42,256 nt of DNA from Candidatus Limnocylindrales bacterium (GTDB lineage: Bacteria; Desulfobacterota; Binatia; UBA1149; CAITLU01): positions 1 through 42,256 of the forward strand of contig DASPNR010000001.1 of assembly GCA_035626395.1 (NCBI GenBank), in the 5' to 3' direction. The notes under the pieces are model-generated. The model was not told the DNA's origin, ran no database searches, and was given only the letters and a program-made list of their open reading frames with translations. The position numbers were made by a program, and so were the translations under genes. This document shows positions 24,961-32,559 of the stretch, piece after piece; the stretch's first letter is position 1; each line of letters starts with the position of its first letter.

Positions 24961-25803
24961 TCAGAATCTCGGCTGGTAGATCGGATCGCCCTCCCGCTTA
25001 TCGATCCTCACCCGCAGCTTAGCCTTCGGCACCCACTTTCTTCCACCCTTCCAGCAGCTCGCCAGCCTCCCATCCGGCAGCCGGATCATGAACAGCCGCG
25101 GGTTGGGCAATTCCCTCACCACCCAAGCCTCGCTCTCCTCCGGCCACAGCCCAACCACCGCCACATTAGCCGGGATACTTGACTGTAATGTAACGCCGGC
25201 TCCCATTAGGCCAACTTCTGGCTCGACAGATCGCCCTTTTTCCGGAAAATCCGCGTGCGCAAGCAGCGGAGGGGGCTCGACGCCCCCGGAGCTCTGACCC
25301 CTCTCGGTAAGCGGGGAACCCGCGCACCGAGCATCCTGCCCGACCGCGGCCAACGCCGCGATCACCTCCGGCTCGCCGTCCTCGCCGTCCTCGCCGTCCG
25401 GCCATGTTTCGACGGGGGCGGCTACCAGCGCCCCCACTGGCAAGCCTCCCGCCGGCTGCCCCGTCGCCGGCTCAACTCGCAACTGCGAATTTTTACCGTG
25501 CGGCGGGAATTGATCCTGATTCTGGGCACCCGGGGGTTCGTCGACCCCCGCCCCCCCTGGGGCGCACGCGCACGCGATCTCCGGCTCGGACGGCAGGGTA
25601 GGGGAGGGAGACAACGTGGCGCTCCCTGCGCTACTTAACGTAATGGGTGTAGTGGCTTGTCCGTTCACCGCCTGCGAAATGCTCGCAAGCCAGTCCGCAA
25701 GCCCGTGCTTGGAGGCGTAAGCCCGGGCTTCGACGTGTTTTTCGGCCTGCAACAGGCGCGCGATCCATGCGCGGCGCCCTGCGGTGCGGTTGGCTTTACT
25801 CAT
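24961..25803 (-). CDS. Unknown protein with disordered centre (280 aa)
   Basis: Residues 1-45 are a basic helical domain (RAWIARLLQAEKHVEARAYA). Residues about 50-210 are low-complexity Pro/Gly/Ala/Glu, including a GED tripeptide repeat encoded by three 9-bp repeats near 25373-25400. Residues about 215-275 form a compact domain (GLWPEESEAWVVRELPNPRL, then GRKWVPKAKLRVRI) of beta type. A DNA-binding or adaptor role is possible, but the family is not recognised. Confidence 0.5.
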   Translation of the reverse strand: MSKANRTAGRRAWIARLLQAEKHVEARAYASKHGLADWLASISQAVNGQATTPITLSSAGSATLSPSPTLPSEPEIACACAPGGAGVDEPPGAQNQDQFPPHGKNSQLRVEPATGQPAGGLPVGALVAAPVETWPDGEDGEDGEPEVIAALAAVGQDARCAGSPLTERGQSSGGVEPPPLLAHADFPEKGRSVEPEVGLMGAGVTLQSSIPANVAVVGLWPEESEAWVVRELPNPRLFMIRLPDGRLASCWKGGRKWVPKAKLRVRIDKREGDPIYQPRF

Positions 25804-25853
25804 AAATGGGAAACGCGATGGAGAATCAATCCATCACGATACAACGATGCGTC

Positions 25854-26312
25854 TCAAACGGCCAGCGCATCACGCGCATCTGAGTTGAGCGAGCGACCCT
25901 TACCCTCGAGAGCATCAAGGATGGCGTTCTTGGGGCTGGCGCCGTTGAAGTTGTTGACCTGGATGTTGACGGAGGCGCCTTGGAGGGATGTGCGCCCTTC
26001 GAGGATGGCGGCCTTGTCGACGAGGACGGCGAGGGTGTAGGCGCGGGCGGCGGGCGGGATCTTTTCGAGCTCCTTGGCCATGAGGAGGAGCATGTCTTGG
26101 GCGGCGGTGCGAAGTTGGGCACCGAACTCGCGGCGCCAGACGTCGACGTCGCAGGTGAGGGCGCGGGATAGGAAACGCTTTTCCTCTTCCGTGAGCTGCT
26201 TTGTGGCAGTGAAGGCGGTTGATCCGAGCGCCGCGGAGACGGCAGCCGGGATGAGGGCTTGCGGATCGACAGTGTGCTTGTCGCCCATCTTCATGCCGGG
26301 CTTGCCTGCCAT
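25854..26312 (-). CDS. Unknown helical protein (possible terminase small subunit)
   Basis: A 152-residue protein from the ATG at 26310-26312. Helical throughout (ALIPAAVSAALGSTAFTATK, then MAKELEKIPPAARAYTLAVL). A segment LAVLVDKAAILEGRTS resembles the LxxDKxxLLEGxxT motif seen in some phage small-terminase-like proteins. TerS is otherwise missing from the window, which makes the idea attractive, but it is not next to terL. The longer frame to 26408 has no support. Confidence 0.45.
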   Translation of the reverse strand: MAGKPGMKMGDKHTVDPQALIPAAVSAALGSTAFTATKQLTEEEKRFLSRALTCDVDVWRREFGAQLRTAAQDMLLLMAKELEKIPPAARAYTLAVLVDKAAILEGRTSLQGASVNIQVNNFNGASPKNAILDALEGKGRSLNSDARDALAV

Positions 26313-26435
26313 GGAGGGCAGGGAAGGGCGGGATTGTGGAAGGGCAAGCCTATTGTGTAATGGACAGGGGCGGCTGGATTGTGGCAGGATGGGTAGGTCG
26401 AAGGGCAATTCCGCCCGAGACGAACTCTAGCGAGT

Positions 26436-26651
26436 ATGAACGACCATCAAAAGTTGGCCATCCAAGCGCTTTCATACCTGAAGGGCGACGATACCGCTCG
26501 CGCGCGGGCCGCGTTTCGCGGCATGACCCCTCAGCAAATGCAGGAAGAACACGGGGTCAGTGGCAGGACGCGCGCGCAGATTCTGGCGAGTTACGAAGCG
26601 CACGACGCCAAGGTGGACGCAGCCATCGCGTGGGTGACGGCCGCCAAATAG
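26436..26651 (+). CDS. Small HTH-like unknown protein (71 aa)
   Basis: A lone rightward gene between leftward ones. The middle part (TPQQMQEEHGVSGRTRAQIL) looks like a helix-turn-helix with the turn at HGVSGRT, followed by a helix (EAHDAKVDAAIAWVTAA). A DNA-binding role is plausible. It lies 124 bp from the divergent start at 26312. Confidence 0.45.
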   Translation: MNDHQKLAIQALSYLKGDDTARARAAFRGMTPQQMQEEHGVSGRTRAQILASYEAHDAKVDAAIAWVTAAK

Positions 26652-26704
26652 TCTCCTCGCTAGAGACCGGTCCCGCAAGGGCGCAAGTGGCCGAGGCCAG
26701 CCGG

Positions 26705-27160
26705 TTACGCGGTCCGCGTGGCTTCTAAGCGGCGCCCGTACTCCGCGATCAGGAGGGCGTCCGCATTTGCGTGCGTAACCTTGACCGCGGGGAATAGCTC
26801 CTGCGCCCGTCTCTTGGAGATGTTCTTGTCGCCCTTCGTGAGGCATCCCATCGCCTTCTGCCATACGCTTGGGGCAACCCACTCCAAGCGGAGCCCGAGC
26901 GCCTGGCACGCGGCTTCGATGTTGCCGACGCCTCGACCAAAGGTGAAGGCCGACACGACCCCCATTTGGGGCGAACTGGCCACGCGCTCGACGTAGGCGG
27001 TGTGCCAACCTTCGGCGCGCATGGTCCGGAGGATATCAACCAAGTCGCCGACAGTGTCCGGCATCTTGTGGATGCTGTAGGCATGCCCGTTGAGGTCGTC
27101 TGTCTGAATGCCGACAATACCGCCGGCTTTGCCCGGATCGATGGCGAGAACGGACCTCAT
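26705..27160 (-). CDS. RuvC-like Holliday-junction resolvase
   Basis: A 151-residue protein. The RNase H fold acidic residues are visible: Asp8 in LAIDPGKAGGI, Glu58 in AYVERVAS, and Asp134 in THANADALLIAEYG. The short length and QMGVVSAFTFGRGVG segment fit the phage and poxvirus-type RuvC-like nucleases. It would resolve branched DNA formed by ERF/exonuclease recombination or clear branches before packaging. ATG 27158-27160 overlaps the upstream stop (ATGA). The frame stays open further upstream but that part is antisense-free readthrough across the lysozyme gene. Confidence 0.75.
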   Translation of the reverse strand: MRSVLAIDPGKAGGIVGIQTDDLNGHAYSIHKMPDTVGDLVDILRTMRAEGWHTAYVERVASSPQMGVVSAFTFGRGVGNIEAACQALGLRLEWVAPSVWQKAMGCLTKGDKNISKRRAQELFPAVKVTHANADALLIAEYGRRLEATRTA

Positions 27161-27585
27161 GGCTTGTCCTCGTAGAGATTGGCCGCCCGCTCGGCGTATG
27201 AAATGTCCTCGCGCGGCACTCGCTTGGCCTTTGCCCCTTCCACGCCGGCCTTCCATGCGAGCGCGCAGAAGTACGGCGTCTCCGGATAGCCGGCCGCGCG
27301 CAGCTCGAGCCGGATCGCTCGCAGGTGGGCACGAGCGACGTGGGCAGTCTCGCGTACGGCGATGGGATTCGCGCTGGTGGCCATGCTGTGCGGCTTCGTG
27401 GAATGGCGATACCAGACGGCCGGCGTTATCTGGTAGACGCCTTTCGCGCCCGAGCGCGACGTGAAGTCCTGGCGTGAGTGCTCGACCTGGCGGATGGCGT
27501 GGAGCATCCGCTCGGGGTCGAATTGGGCCGGGGCAGGGATTGCGAACTGGATGGCCATGGAAGCTAGAAGTGATGCGGTCGGCAT
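27157..27585 (-). CDS. Exported lysozyme/SLT-like muralytic protein
   Basis: A 142-residue protein. Residues 1-20 look like a signal peptide ending PAPA. LHAIRQVEHSRQDFTSRSGA (Glu35 as candidate general acid) followed by KGVYQITPAVW matches the E...G-x-YQ-T core of lytic transglycosylase-like lysozymes. The C-terminus has repeated helices (AHVARAHLRAIRLELRAAGY). It would cleave peptidoglycan at lysis. It lies in the early/middle operon, far from the holin-like gene. It starts after 108 bp with no gene. Confidence 0.65.
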   Translation of the reverse strand: MPTASLLASMAIQFAIPAPAQFDPERMLHAIRQVEHSRQDFTSRSGAKGVYQITPAVWYRHSTKPHSMATSANPIAVRETAHVARAHLRAIRLELRAAGYPETPYFCALAWKAGVEGAKAKRVPREDISYAERAANLYEDKP

Positions 27586-27693
27586 AGGGTGTCGGACGGT
27601 TGCCGGAAAGGTCAGTTGGCGCGCGGCCGGTTTCTGCGCGGCTTTCGCTCGCGGGGAGCGCGGCGGAGGGCGGGAGGGCGAGCGCGCATTCGT
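27586..27693 (-). other. 108-bp gene-free gap with a GAACGAATG motif
   Basis: No convincing gene. Immediately after the upstream stop the sequence reads TGAACGAATG on the leftward strand, the same layout as at real starts in this operon. It opens a 25-codon Arg-rich ORF (MRARPPALRRAPRERK) ending before the lysozyme gene. This could be a leader peptide or nothing. Confidence 0.3.
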
Positions 27694-28059
27694 TCACGAA
27701 AAGTTAGCGGTGTGGCAAAAGCCCACGGCCATCTGGCGAGTAGTGTTCTCACCTCCGACTCTCGCGCCGGTGCGGGTGTGAATCGCTCGCCATCCCTGCT
27801 CGCCAGGGACGACAGCAGGTATCCAGCGACCGTGAAAAAGCATCCGGATGTAACCGCGCAAAGTCGGTCGCGAGGCTTTCGTCGGGAGCCTCACCGCTTT
27901 GCGTTCGCGTAGCTCATGAGTTGACCACAGGGCCTCAGTCCCTCCATCGCTGCGCACAAGCATGCGGTCGCCATCGACGGCTTGCACGGTCCACCGGTGA
28001 ACGTTGCAGCCAAATTCCGCAGCCAAGCGGTCGCCTACGTTGAAGTGTTTGGGTTCCAT
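27694..28059 (-). CDS. Unknown protein, basic beta-rich (121 aa)
   Basis: Start ATG 28057-28059 follows GAACGAAGGT on the leftward strand. The protein has strands such as VHRWTVQAVDGDRMLVRSDG and ends MAVGFCHTANFS. The N-terminal part resembles a small SH3-like barrel (FNVGDRLAAEFG). The family is not recognised. Confidence 0.55.
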   Translation of the reverse strand: MEPKHFNVGDRLAAEFGCNVHRWTVQAVDGDRMLVRSDGGTEALWSTHELRERKAVRLPTKASRPTLRGYIRMLFHGRWIPAVVPGEQGWRAIHTRTGARVGGENTTRQMAVGFCHTANFS

Positions 28060-28073
28060 ACCTTCGTTCCCCG

Positions 28074-28352
28074 TTAGGCGGTGGTCCTCGCGGCGGCTTC
28101 CCACATCCGCTGCCGCGCGAGGCCGATTTCCGCGATGGGTTTGGCGAGTTGTCCGCGGATCGTGGCGTGCAGCGAGCGCACGCCGTCCTCGTGCTTTTCA
28201 ACGTAGGCGCGGCCCATCCGCTCTTTGAAAACCTTGAGGAAGATTTCCACGTCGTAGCCGAAAATACCGTCGAGCGCCCGCACCTCCGCCTCGCTCAATT
28301 CGAGCGTGACGGCGAGCTGCGCGGAAACCTTGGAATGAATGACTTTGGCCAT
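28074..28352 (-). CDS. Unknown helical protein (92 aa)
   Basis: Begins MAKVIHSKVSAQLAVTLELS and continues with helical segments (EAEVRALDGIFGYDVEIFLK). The start strand and following helices resemble, weakly, small phage regulators. ATG is 14 bases after a GAACGAA motif. Function unknown. Confidence 0.55.
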   Translation of the reverse strand: MAKVIHSKVSAQLAVTLELSEAEVRALDGIFGYDVEIFLKVFKERMGRAYVEKHEDGVRSLHATIRGQLAKPIAEIGLARQRMWEAAARTTA

Positions 28353-28372
28353 GGGGAAAATGAGGGTTCGTT

Positions 28373-29500
28373 CTAGAGGGTGTCGGCGATCGCGATGCGC
28401 TGGCCGATCCAGCGCATGACGGGGACCGCCATGGAGTTTCCCAGCGCCTTGTAACGCGGGCCGTCAGCCGCGAGTTTTCCGCGATACATGATGCGGGTGT
28501 AGTCGTCGGGAAAGCCTTGCAGGCGCTCGCACTCGCGCGGGGTGACCCGACGCACGGACATCCCGATACGCAGCCGCGTCCCGACCGGATCATGCCCAGG
28601 GCCGCCGGCGCGCAGCGTGCCTGCCTCGGGATATTCTCGGACGCCAGTCACGCACTCCTGAAAGGCAACGGCCGGCATGACTCCTCCGTTGGCGTGACTG
28701 CCGGTGTGGCCGCCAGCGCGCAGCGTCGGACTCAGTTCGCCGGCGTCGGCACCATAGTCTTTCGCCGAAAAGGCAATCGGCACCAGCGGCGTGCCACGCC
28801 CCGTTCCGTCTTCGCTCGCGTCGAATCCTTCGGCGCGAAGCGCGTGTGTCACGAGGAAGGAGTCTCTGCCGTCCCCACCGCACGGGCTGCTACCATCGAG
28901 AGCGCCACGCGTAACCGTTCCGGCAACTCTTTGGCCCGGTTCGCGGCGCGGCGCAGAATCCCCGCGCAGGCTTTCGGGCTCAAAAAGAACCGCTGCGGCA
29001 CGTCGCCAGTCTCCAAGATATCCGACAACGAAGACGCGACGGCGTCGCTGGGGAACTCCGAAGTATTGAGCGTCAAGCACCCGGTAGGCCCACCCATACC
29101 CGAGTTGCCCCAAGCCAAAGAGGAATTGGCCGAACGCATTTCCTCGATCAGATAACACTCCGGGGACGTTCTCCCACACCACCCAGCGGGTCCGATACTT
29201 TCGAGCCAGAGCAAGAAAGACGAGGGTGAGATTACCGCGCGGGTCATCCAGTCCTTTGCGCAGGCCGGCGATGCTGAACGCCTGGCAGGGGGTTCCTCCA
29301 ACAAGAAGGTCGATTGGTTCATCGGGCCATGTTTTGAATTTGGTCATGTCGCCCCGGTTTGGGACGTTCGGGTAGTGTTCGCCCAGCACCGCCGCAGGGA
29401 ATTGCTCGATCTCCGAGAACGCGGCGGCGCGCCAGCCGAGCGGGTGCCACGCCACAGTCGCCGCCTCGATTCCGCTGCAAACTGAGATGTAGGAGATCAC
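28373..29500 (-). CDS. C5-cytosine DNA methyltransferase
   Basis: A 375-residue protein with the ordered motifs of DNA m5C methyltransferases. Motif I is SVCSGIEAA (7-15), motif IV GGTPCQAFS with catalytic Cys72, and motif VI WENVPGV with Glu110. Motif VIII is QRRRRVFVVGY (about 151-161), and motifs IX-X are TPRECERLQGFPDDY and KALGNSMAVPV near the end. The region between carries the target recognition domain with repeated LRAGG segments. It probably protects phage DNA from host restriction. No restriction endonuclease gene lies beside it. The GTG start follows GAACGAAAAGGC. Confidence 0.85.
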   Translation of the reverse strand: MISYISVCSGIEAATVAWHPLGWRAAAFSEIEQFPAAVLGEHYPNVPNRGDMTKFKTWPDEPIDLLVGGTPCQAFSIAGLRKGLDDPRGNLTLVFLALARKYRTRWVVWENVPGVLSDRGNAFGQFLFGLGQLGYGWAYRVLDAQYFGVPQRRRRVFVVGYLGDWRRAAAVLFEPESLRGDSAPRREPGQRVAGTVTRGALDGSSPCGGDGRDSFLVTHALRAEGFDASEDGTGRGTPLVPIAFSAKDYGADAGELSPTLRAGGHTGSHANGGVMPAVAFQECVTGVREYPEAGTLRAGGPGHDPVGTRLRIGMSVRRVTPRECERLQGFPDDYTRIMYRGKLAADGPRYKALGNSMAVPVMRWIGQRIAIADTL

Positions 29501-29513
29501 GCCTTTTCGTTCC

Positions 29514-29726
29514 CTACCAGTTGGGGTCTTCCTGACGCGTGCCCGCGCAGATGAACGGCACGCCGGCCGGGCCGGTGCGCTTGTGGGAGCGGAAAAGCCG
29601 CACGCTCCCGTCCCCGCCGGCGGGGACGTAGGTCGCGACGTTCTTGCCGCACACGAAACACGCGGCGCGCTCTTCGCGCACGGGCTCGGGCCAGCTCAGC
29701 GGGGTTGCTTTGGTGAATCGTGGCAT
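29514..29726 (-). CDS. Small zinc-ribbon-like protein (70 aa)
   Basis: CFVCGKNVATYV, then RLFRSHKRTGPAGVPFICAG gives a CxxC and an H/C pair, likely one zinc site. The end is DPNW with a TAG just before the next GAACGAA motif. The family is unknown; small zinc ribbons in phages often contact DNA or RNA. Confidence 0.55.
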   Translation of the reverse strand: MPRFTKATPLSWPEPVREERAACFVCGKNVATYVPAGGDGSVRLFRSHKRTGPAGVPFICAGTRQEDPNW

Positions 29727-29739
29727 TGGAGTTGTTCCA

Positions 29740-30000
29740 TCAGGGTTTGCCGGTCTTGAAGACCAAGGCTCGCATGTCCGCCAGGTGCCGCTCGGTTGGG
29801 CGCAAGCCCGTGCGCCAAAGCTCGTCCATCAACGCCTGCGCCTGCTCGGGTTCGAGCGTCAGTGCGGGATCGTAGCGAAGCCCCTCCGCTACCGGCGCCA
29901 TGACGATGGGAGACGCGACGGCTTGGCCGGCGCGGATGTAAAGCGCGATGCGGCCCATGTTCCATGGCTCGCGTTCGCAGAAGATTTGTAGCGGCTTCAT
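29740..30000 (-). CDS. Unknown protein (86 aa)
   Basis: MKPLQIFCEREPWNMGRIAL, then YDPALTLEPEQAQALMDELW. The pattern of an N-terminal beta hairpin and two helices is compatible with a small phage protein family containing EQAQxLxDxLWxxGxRP. ATG comes 11 bases after GAACGAA. Function unknown. Confidence 0.55.
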   Translation of the reverse strand: MKPLQIFCEREPWNMGRIALYIRAGQAVASPIVMAPVAEGLRYDPALTLEPEQAQALMDELWRTGLRPTERHLADMRALVFKTGKP

Positions 30001-30022
30001 CGTGAAAGCTGGTTCGTTCGGG

Positions 30023-30295
30023 TCAGAGCCCGAGGGTTTTCTTCAACGCTTCGCGCCGCTCGCTGTCGCCGTGCTTGTGGCCTTCGGTGTAGGCCCAAAC
30101 GATCAGCCGCGCCTCTTCCTGCGTGGTCGGCATGTAGCGATAGAACGCACAGACCCCATCGGGGCGCACGATCTTGCTGGGGCCGCTGGGAGCCTCATGG
30201 TGCAGCTTCCAGCCTTCGCGGCCCTGGATGTCGGTCACGGTGGGAGCTTGCTCCTCTACCGGATATTCGCGTGAGCCTGTCTGGTGGGTGGCCAT
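30023..30295 (-). CDS. Unknown protein (90 aa)
   Basis: MATHQTGSREYPVEEQAPTV, then a compact alpha/beta part (PDGVCAFYRYMPTTQEEARL) and a helical end (HGDSERREALKKTLGL). Start ATG 30293-30295 three bases after GAACGAA. The first residues MATHQ recur in the gene at 31141-31437. Function unknown. Confidence 0.5.
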   Translation of the reverse strand: MATHQTGSREYPVEEQAPTVTDIQGREGWKLHHEAPSGPSKIVRPDGVCAFYRYMPTTQEEARLIVWAYTEGHKHGDSERREALKKTLGL

Positions 30296-30306
30296 AGATT
30301 CGTTCG

Positions 30307-30591
30307 CTACACCGCCCGCTTGGCGCGCTTCCACGCCGCTTGGCACGCCGCCACCTGGACCTTGTTGGCGCGGAGGCCAGGCATCTCCCCGCGCCGCGAG
30401 GTGATCGTGCCGCCGGGGCAATAGCCGCGGACGCGGAATGCGACGATCCGAAACCCGTCTCCGGGAAACGTCCGGTCGAGATGTTCCTTGAACTCGGCGA
30501 CGGTCATCACGCACGGCGGGAAGCCGTCGCGGTCGAGCTGCGCGTTCTCGTTTTCACGACGCGCGTGTGCTGGGCTGAATCGGTTGCTCAT
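30307..30591 (-). CDS. Unknown protein (94 aa)
   Basis: A 94-residue basic protein (MTVAEFKEHLDRTFPGDGFR, then YCPGGTITSRRGEMPGLRAN) ending in a lysine/arginine-rich helix. Strands around FRIVAFRVRGYC suggest a small alpha/beta fold. GAACGAAC lies 13 bases before the ATG. The family is not recognised. Confidence 0.5.
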   Translation of the reverse strand: MSNRFSPAHARRENENAQLDRDGFPPCVMTVAEFKEHLDRTFPGDGFRIVAFRVRGYCPGGTITSRRGEMPGLRANKVQVAACQAAWKRAKRAV

Positions 30592-30612
30592 GGGGAAATT
30601 GGGTTCGTTCGC

Positions 30613-30936
30613 CTAGGTATTGGGCTCGAGAGCGCCAACGCGCACTGCGTAGTCCATGTAGCGTGCGACCTTCATCGCCTTCCGCTCCTGCGCGGCCTTG
30701 TCCTGCCAGTTCGCAGGCAACACGCCGCGATCTACCAGCATTTGCACGACGCCGAGCATGTCGTTGAGTTCGGCAACGATCTTCTCGCGGTTGGTTGGGC
30801 CGGTCGTGCCGCGTGGACCTTGTGGGTCCAGGGTGACCTTGTCGTCGAGGCCGAACCGCTGGGCCTTGTGGCACTCCTTGCCGACTTCGCCGCCCTCTTC
30901 TGCGAGGACAGCCAATAGGTGATTAGTCGCGTTCAT
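30613..30936 (-). CDS. MazG-like nucleotide pyrophosphohydrolase domain protein
   Basis: A 107-residue protein from ATG 30934-30936. VLAEEGGEVGKECHKAQRFG (EExxE) and VAELNDMLGVVQMLVDRG (ExxD) give the metal-binding helices of the all-alpha NTP pyrophosphohydrolase superfamily (MazG/dUTPase-type). Such enzymes adjust nucleotide or alarmone pools during infection. The longer frame to 31080 overlaps the next membrane protein gene and is not used. Confidence 0.6.
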   Translation of the reverse strand: MNATNHLLAVLAEEGGEVGKECHKAQRFGLDDKVTLDPQGPRGTTGPTNREKIVAELNDMLGVVQMLVDRGVLPANWQDKAAQERKAMKVARYMDYAVRVGALEPNT

Positions 30937-30956
30937 CGGGAAAGCTTTCGTGCCCC

Positions 30957-31121
30957 TCAGCGCCGACGCGGCCACTCGAACACCAACGCGAGTAGGAAAA
31001 GGACGAGGAATACGATGAAGCCGATCTTGGCGATGAAGACGACGACGCCTGTGGCGCCGCTGAAACCAACGACGCCGCACAGAATGGCGACGATCAGGAA
31101 TGCGAGAGCGTATTCGAGCAT
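30957..31121 (-). CDS. DUF1328-like small membrane protein (54 aa)
   Basis: ATG 31119-31121 opens 54 codons. The product has two membrane segments with LEYALAFLIVAILCGVVGF, then GVVVFIAKIGFIVFLVLFLL and a short basic end (WPRRR). This order (Leu-rich segment, GF-x-G, IAKI-x-F-x-VFLVLF) matches the DUF1328/UPF0391 family common in bacteria. Start preceded by GAACGAC. Function of the family is not firmly known; stress-linked membrane roles have been suggested for bacterial members. Confidence 0.7.
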   Translation of the reverse strand: MLEYALAFLIVAILCGVVGFSGATGVVVFIAKIGFIVFLVLFLLALVFEWPRRR

Positions 31122-31140
31122 AGGTGTCGTTCCCGGTGGC

Positions 31141-31437
31141 TCAGTCGGCGTGCTCCAACTCCCACGCTTCGATTTCCTTTTTCGCCCCGGATTTCGTGTT
31201 CTGGACGATGACCTTCTCGGAGTGCCACGAATACCGCATGTGCTCGAACACGAGCCCGGAAATCATGTTATGGCCGTGCTTCCACTTGACCTTGCAGCCA
31301 ACGGGAAACTCGGCCGCGACGGCCGCGGCCATTTCGCGCTCGTGCCGGCGATTCATCTGTTCGCGCTCTTCGCGGTGTTCGCGCCAGACACCACGGACGG
31401 ATTTCTGCGCGGTCGTTTCGATTTGGTGGGTAGCCAT
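31141..31437 (-). CDS. Unknown protein (98 aa)
   Basis: MATHQIETTAQKSVRGVWRE, a charged helix (EEREQMNRRHEREMAAAVAA), then a beta part (CKVKWKHGHNMISGLVFEHM, followed by EIEAWELEHAD). The beta part looks like an SH3-like barrel with a V-x-G-x-V-x-W pattern. The longer frame to 31557 is unsupported; ATG 31435-31437 follows GAACAAAGGGG. The family is not recognised. Confidence 0.5.
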   Translation of the reverse strand: MATHQIETTAQKSVRGVWREHREEREQMNRRHEREMAAAVAAEFPVGCKVKWKHGHNMISGLVFEHMRYSWHSEKVIVQNTKSGAKKEIEAWELEHAD

Positions 31438-31463
31438 AAATTTGTCCCCTTTGTTCGACGGCC

Positions 31464-31817
31464 TCAGCGTTTGATGGCGCGAGCCTTGTCGATGGCCTCG
31501 CGCGGGGTTTTGGAAAAGGTATAAGACTGGGCGTCGGGAAAGGTGAACACGCACCACTCGCCATGGACTTCGCTGAGGTCCACGCGGTTTGCTTCAATCC
31601 AGTCCAGCCGCTCCTTGTCCTTCGTCAGTTCTTCGATGTGCTTCGCGAGCCTCATCGTGGTCGCCTCGCGACCGCGCAGGAGCTTCAATTCCTCCGCCGT
31701 CTGGCGGAGCATCTTCACCTCGTCATCGTAGGTCCATCCGTGGCCGCGTCTCGCCGCCTCAGTTAGCTTTTCGAGGTGGTTTGCGAGCGTTGTTAGGTCG
31801 TCTATTTGAATTTTCAT
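31464..31817 (-). CDS. Unknown helical phage protein (117 aa)
   Basis: Coiled-coil N-terminus (LANHLEKLTEAARRGHGW), then ELTKDKERLDWIEANRVDLS and a beta hairpin ending TPREAIDKARAIKR. The sequence DKERLDWIEAN followed by a TxREAIDxA end is recurrent in small phage proteins I have seen. ATG is shortly after GAACGAACCC. Role unknown. Confidence 0.55.
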   Translation of the reverse strand: MKIQIDDLTTLANHLEKLTEAARRGHGWTYDDEVKMLRQTAEELKLLRGREATTMRLAKHIEELTKDKERLDWIEANRVDLSEVHGEWCVFTFPDAQSYTFSKTPREAIDKARAIKR

Positions 31818-31828
31818 CGGAGATTGGG

Positions 31829-31946
31829 TTCGTTCTTAGCTGGGTAGCGCGGCGTCGGCCGTCTCGTTGAGGTGGTCGGTCGCCACGGCCACGATCTTGT
31901 CGGCTAGTGGCTCGCCCGCATCGCAGGCGGCGCGGACCTGAATCCA
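31829..31946. repeat. Duplicated 118-bp segment, copy 1
   Basis: 118 bp with only two mismatches to 34513-34630. Identity begins exactly at TTCGTTC (the GAACGAA boundary motif) and then decays gradually after 31946. It covers the 3' half of the gene at 31836-32036 and the following boundary. Confidence 0.9.
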
Positions 31947-32036
31947 AAGTAGGCCCTTCCGGGCGAGCATCAACTTTCGCTCTAGTTCGTGGATGCGGGC
32001 TAAGTCGCCTGCGTGATGATGAGGTATCGCAGTCAT
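31836..32036 (-). CDS. Small paralogous protein A (66 aa)
   Basis: The C-terminal 38 residues or so (IQVRAACDAGEPLADKIVAV, then ATDHLNETADAALPS) are identical to the protein at 34520-34726, and the helix before it is similar (LERKLMLARKGLLW). Start ATG 32034-32036 directly abuts a GAACGA motif. A helix-rich small protein; function unknown. Confidence 0.6.
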   Translation of the reverse strand: MTAIPHHHAGDLARIHELERKLMLARKGLLWIQVRAACDAGEPLADKIVAVATDHLNETADAALPS

Positions 32037-32044
32037 TCGTTCCC

Positions 32045-32296
32045 CTACGGGTTGGCGTAGCAGATCTTGCAGCCGGCCTTTTTCGTCATTTCGCGGTGAT
32101 ACACCTCGATGAATCGCGCACGCCGGCCCTTGCCGCGGATGTCGCACGGCCGGACGCCGCAGAAGACCTCGTTGAAGTCGAAGTTCACGACGCACCCGAC
32201 CTTGCGGACGATTTTCGCCGCGTGGTCGTAGCAATCGCCGATCTCGGCACCAGGCGACGGTTCGAGCTTCAGGTGAAGCGGAGGATTATTCTTCAT
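32045..32296 (-). CDS. Small Cys-rich protein (83 aa)
   Basis: An 83-residue protein with six Cys (GDCYDHAAKIVRKVGCVVNF, then VFCGVRPCDIRGKG and AGCKICYANP). A C-terminal CxxC plus another pair suggests a zinc site. ATG 32294-32296 follows GAACAAC. The family is not recognised. Confidence 0.55.
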   Translation of the reverse strand: MKNNPPLHLKLEPSPGAEIGDCYDHAAKIVRKVGCVVNFDFNEVFCGVRPCDIRGKGRRARFIEVYHREMTKKAGCKICYANP

Positions 32297-32307
32297 TGAA
32301 GTTGTTC

Positions 32308-32544
32308 TTAGATGCGCTGCTGACCGGGAAGGCAGTGTTTCTCGAACGCCGCCCGCACGGCCTCGTTTTCTTGGCCTCCGCACAGCTCCTCTAGCTTGTC
32401 GCTGTAGCCCATCAGGTCGCCTACCGAGATCCCGACGACTTCAACGCCAGCCAATTGGTGAGTGTTCATCGGGTTCTCGCCCGCGTATTTCTCCGGGTCC
32501 GTGATCCGACACACGAAGGTCACGTATCTGCCTTTGAGGTCCAT
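32308..32544 (-). CDS. Unknown protein (78 aa)
   Basis: MDLKGRYVTFVCRITDPEKY, then GVEVVGISVGDLMGYSDKLE. Looks like a small alpha/beta domain. ATG 4 bases after GAACGAAC. The family is not recognised. Confidence 0.5.
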   Translation of the reverse strand: MDLKGRYVTFVCRITDPEKYAGENPMNTHQLAGVEVVGISVGDLMGYSDKLEELCGGQENEAVRAAFEKHCLPGQQRI

Positions 32545-32559
32545 AGGGTTCGTTCGGCG

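Noticed and set aside
27161..27697. Upstream extension of the RuvC-like frame to 330 residues
   Set aside because: It covers the lysozyme-like gene in another frame, and the ATGA junction at 27157-27160 marks the natural start.
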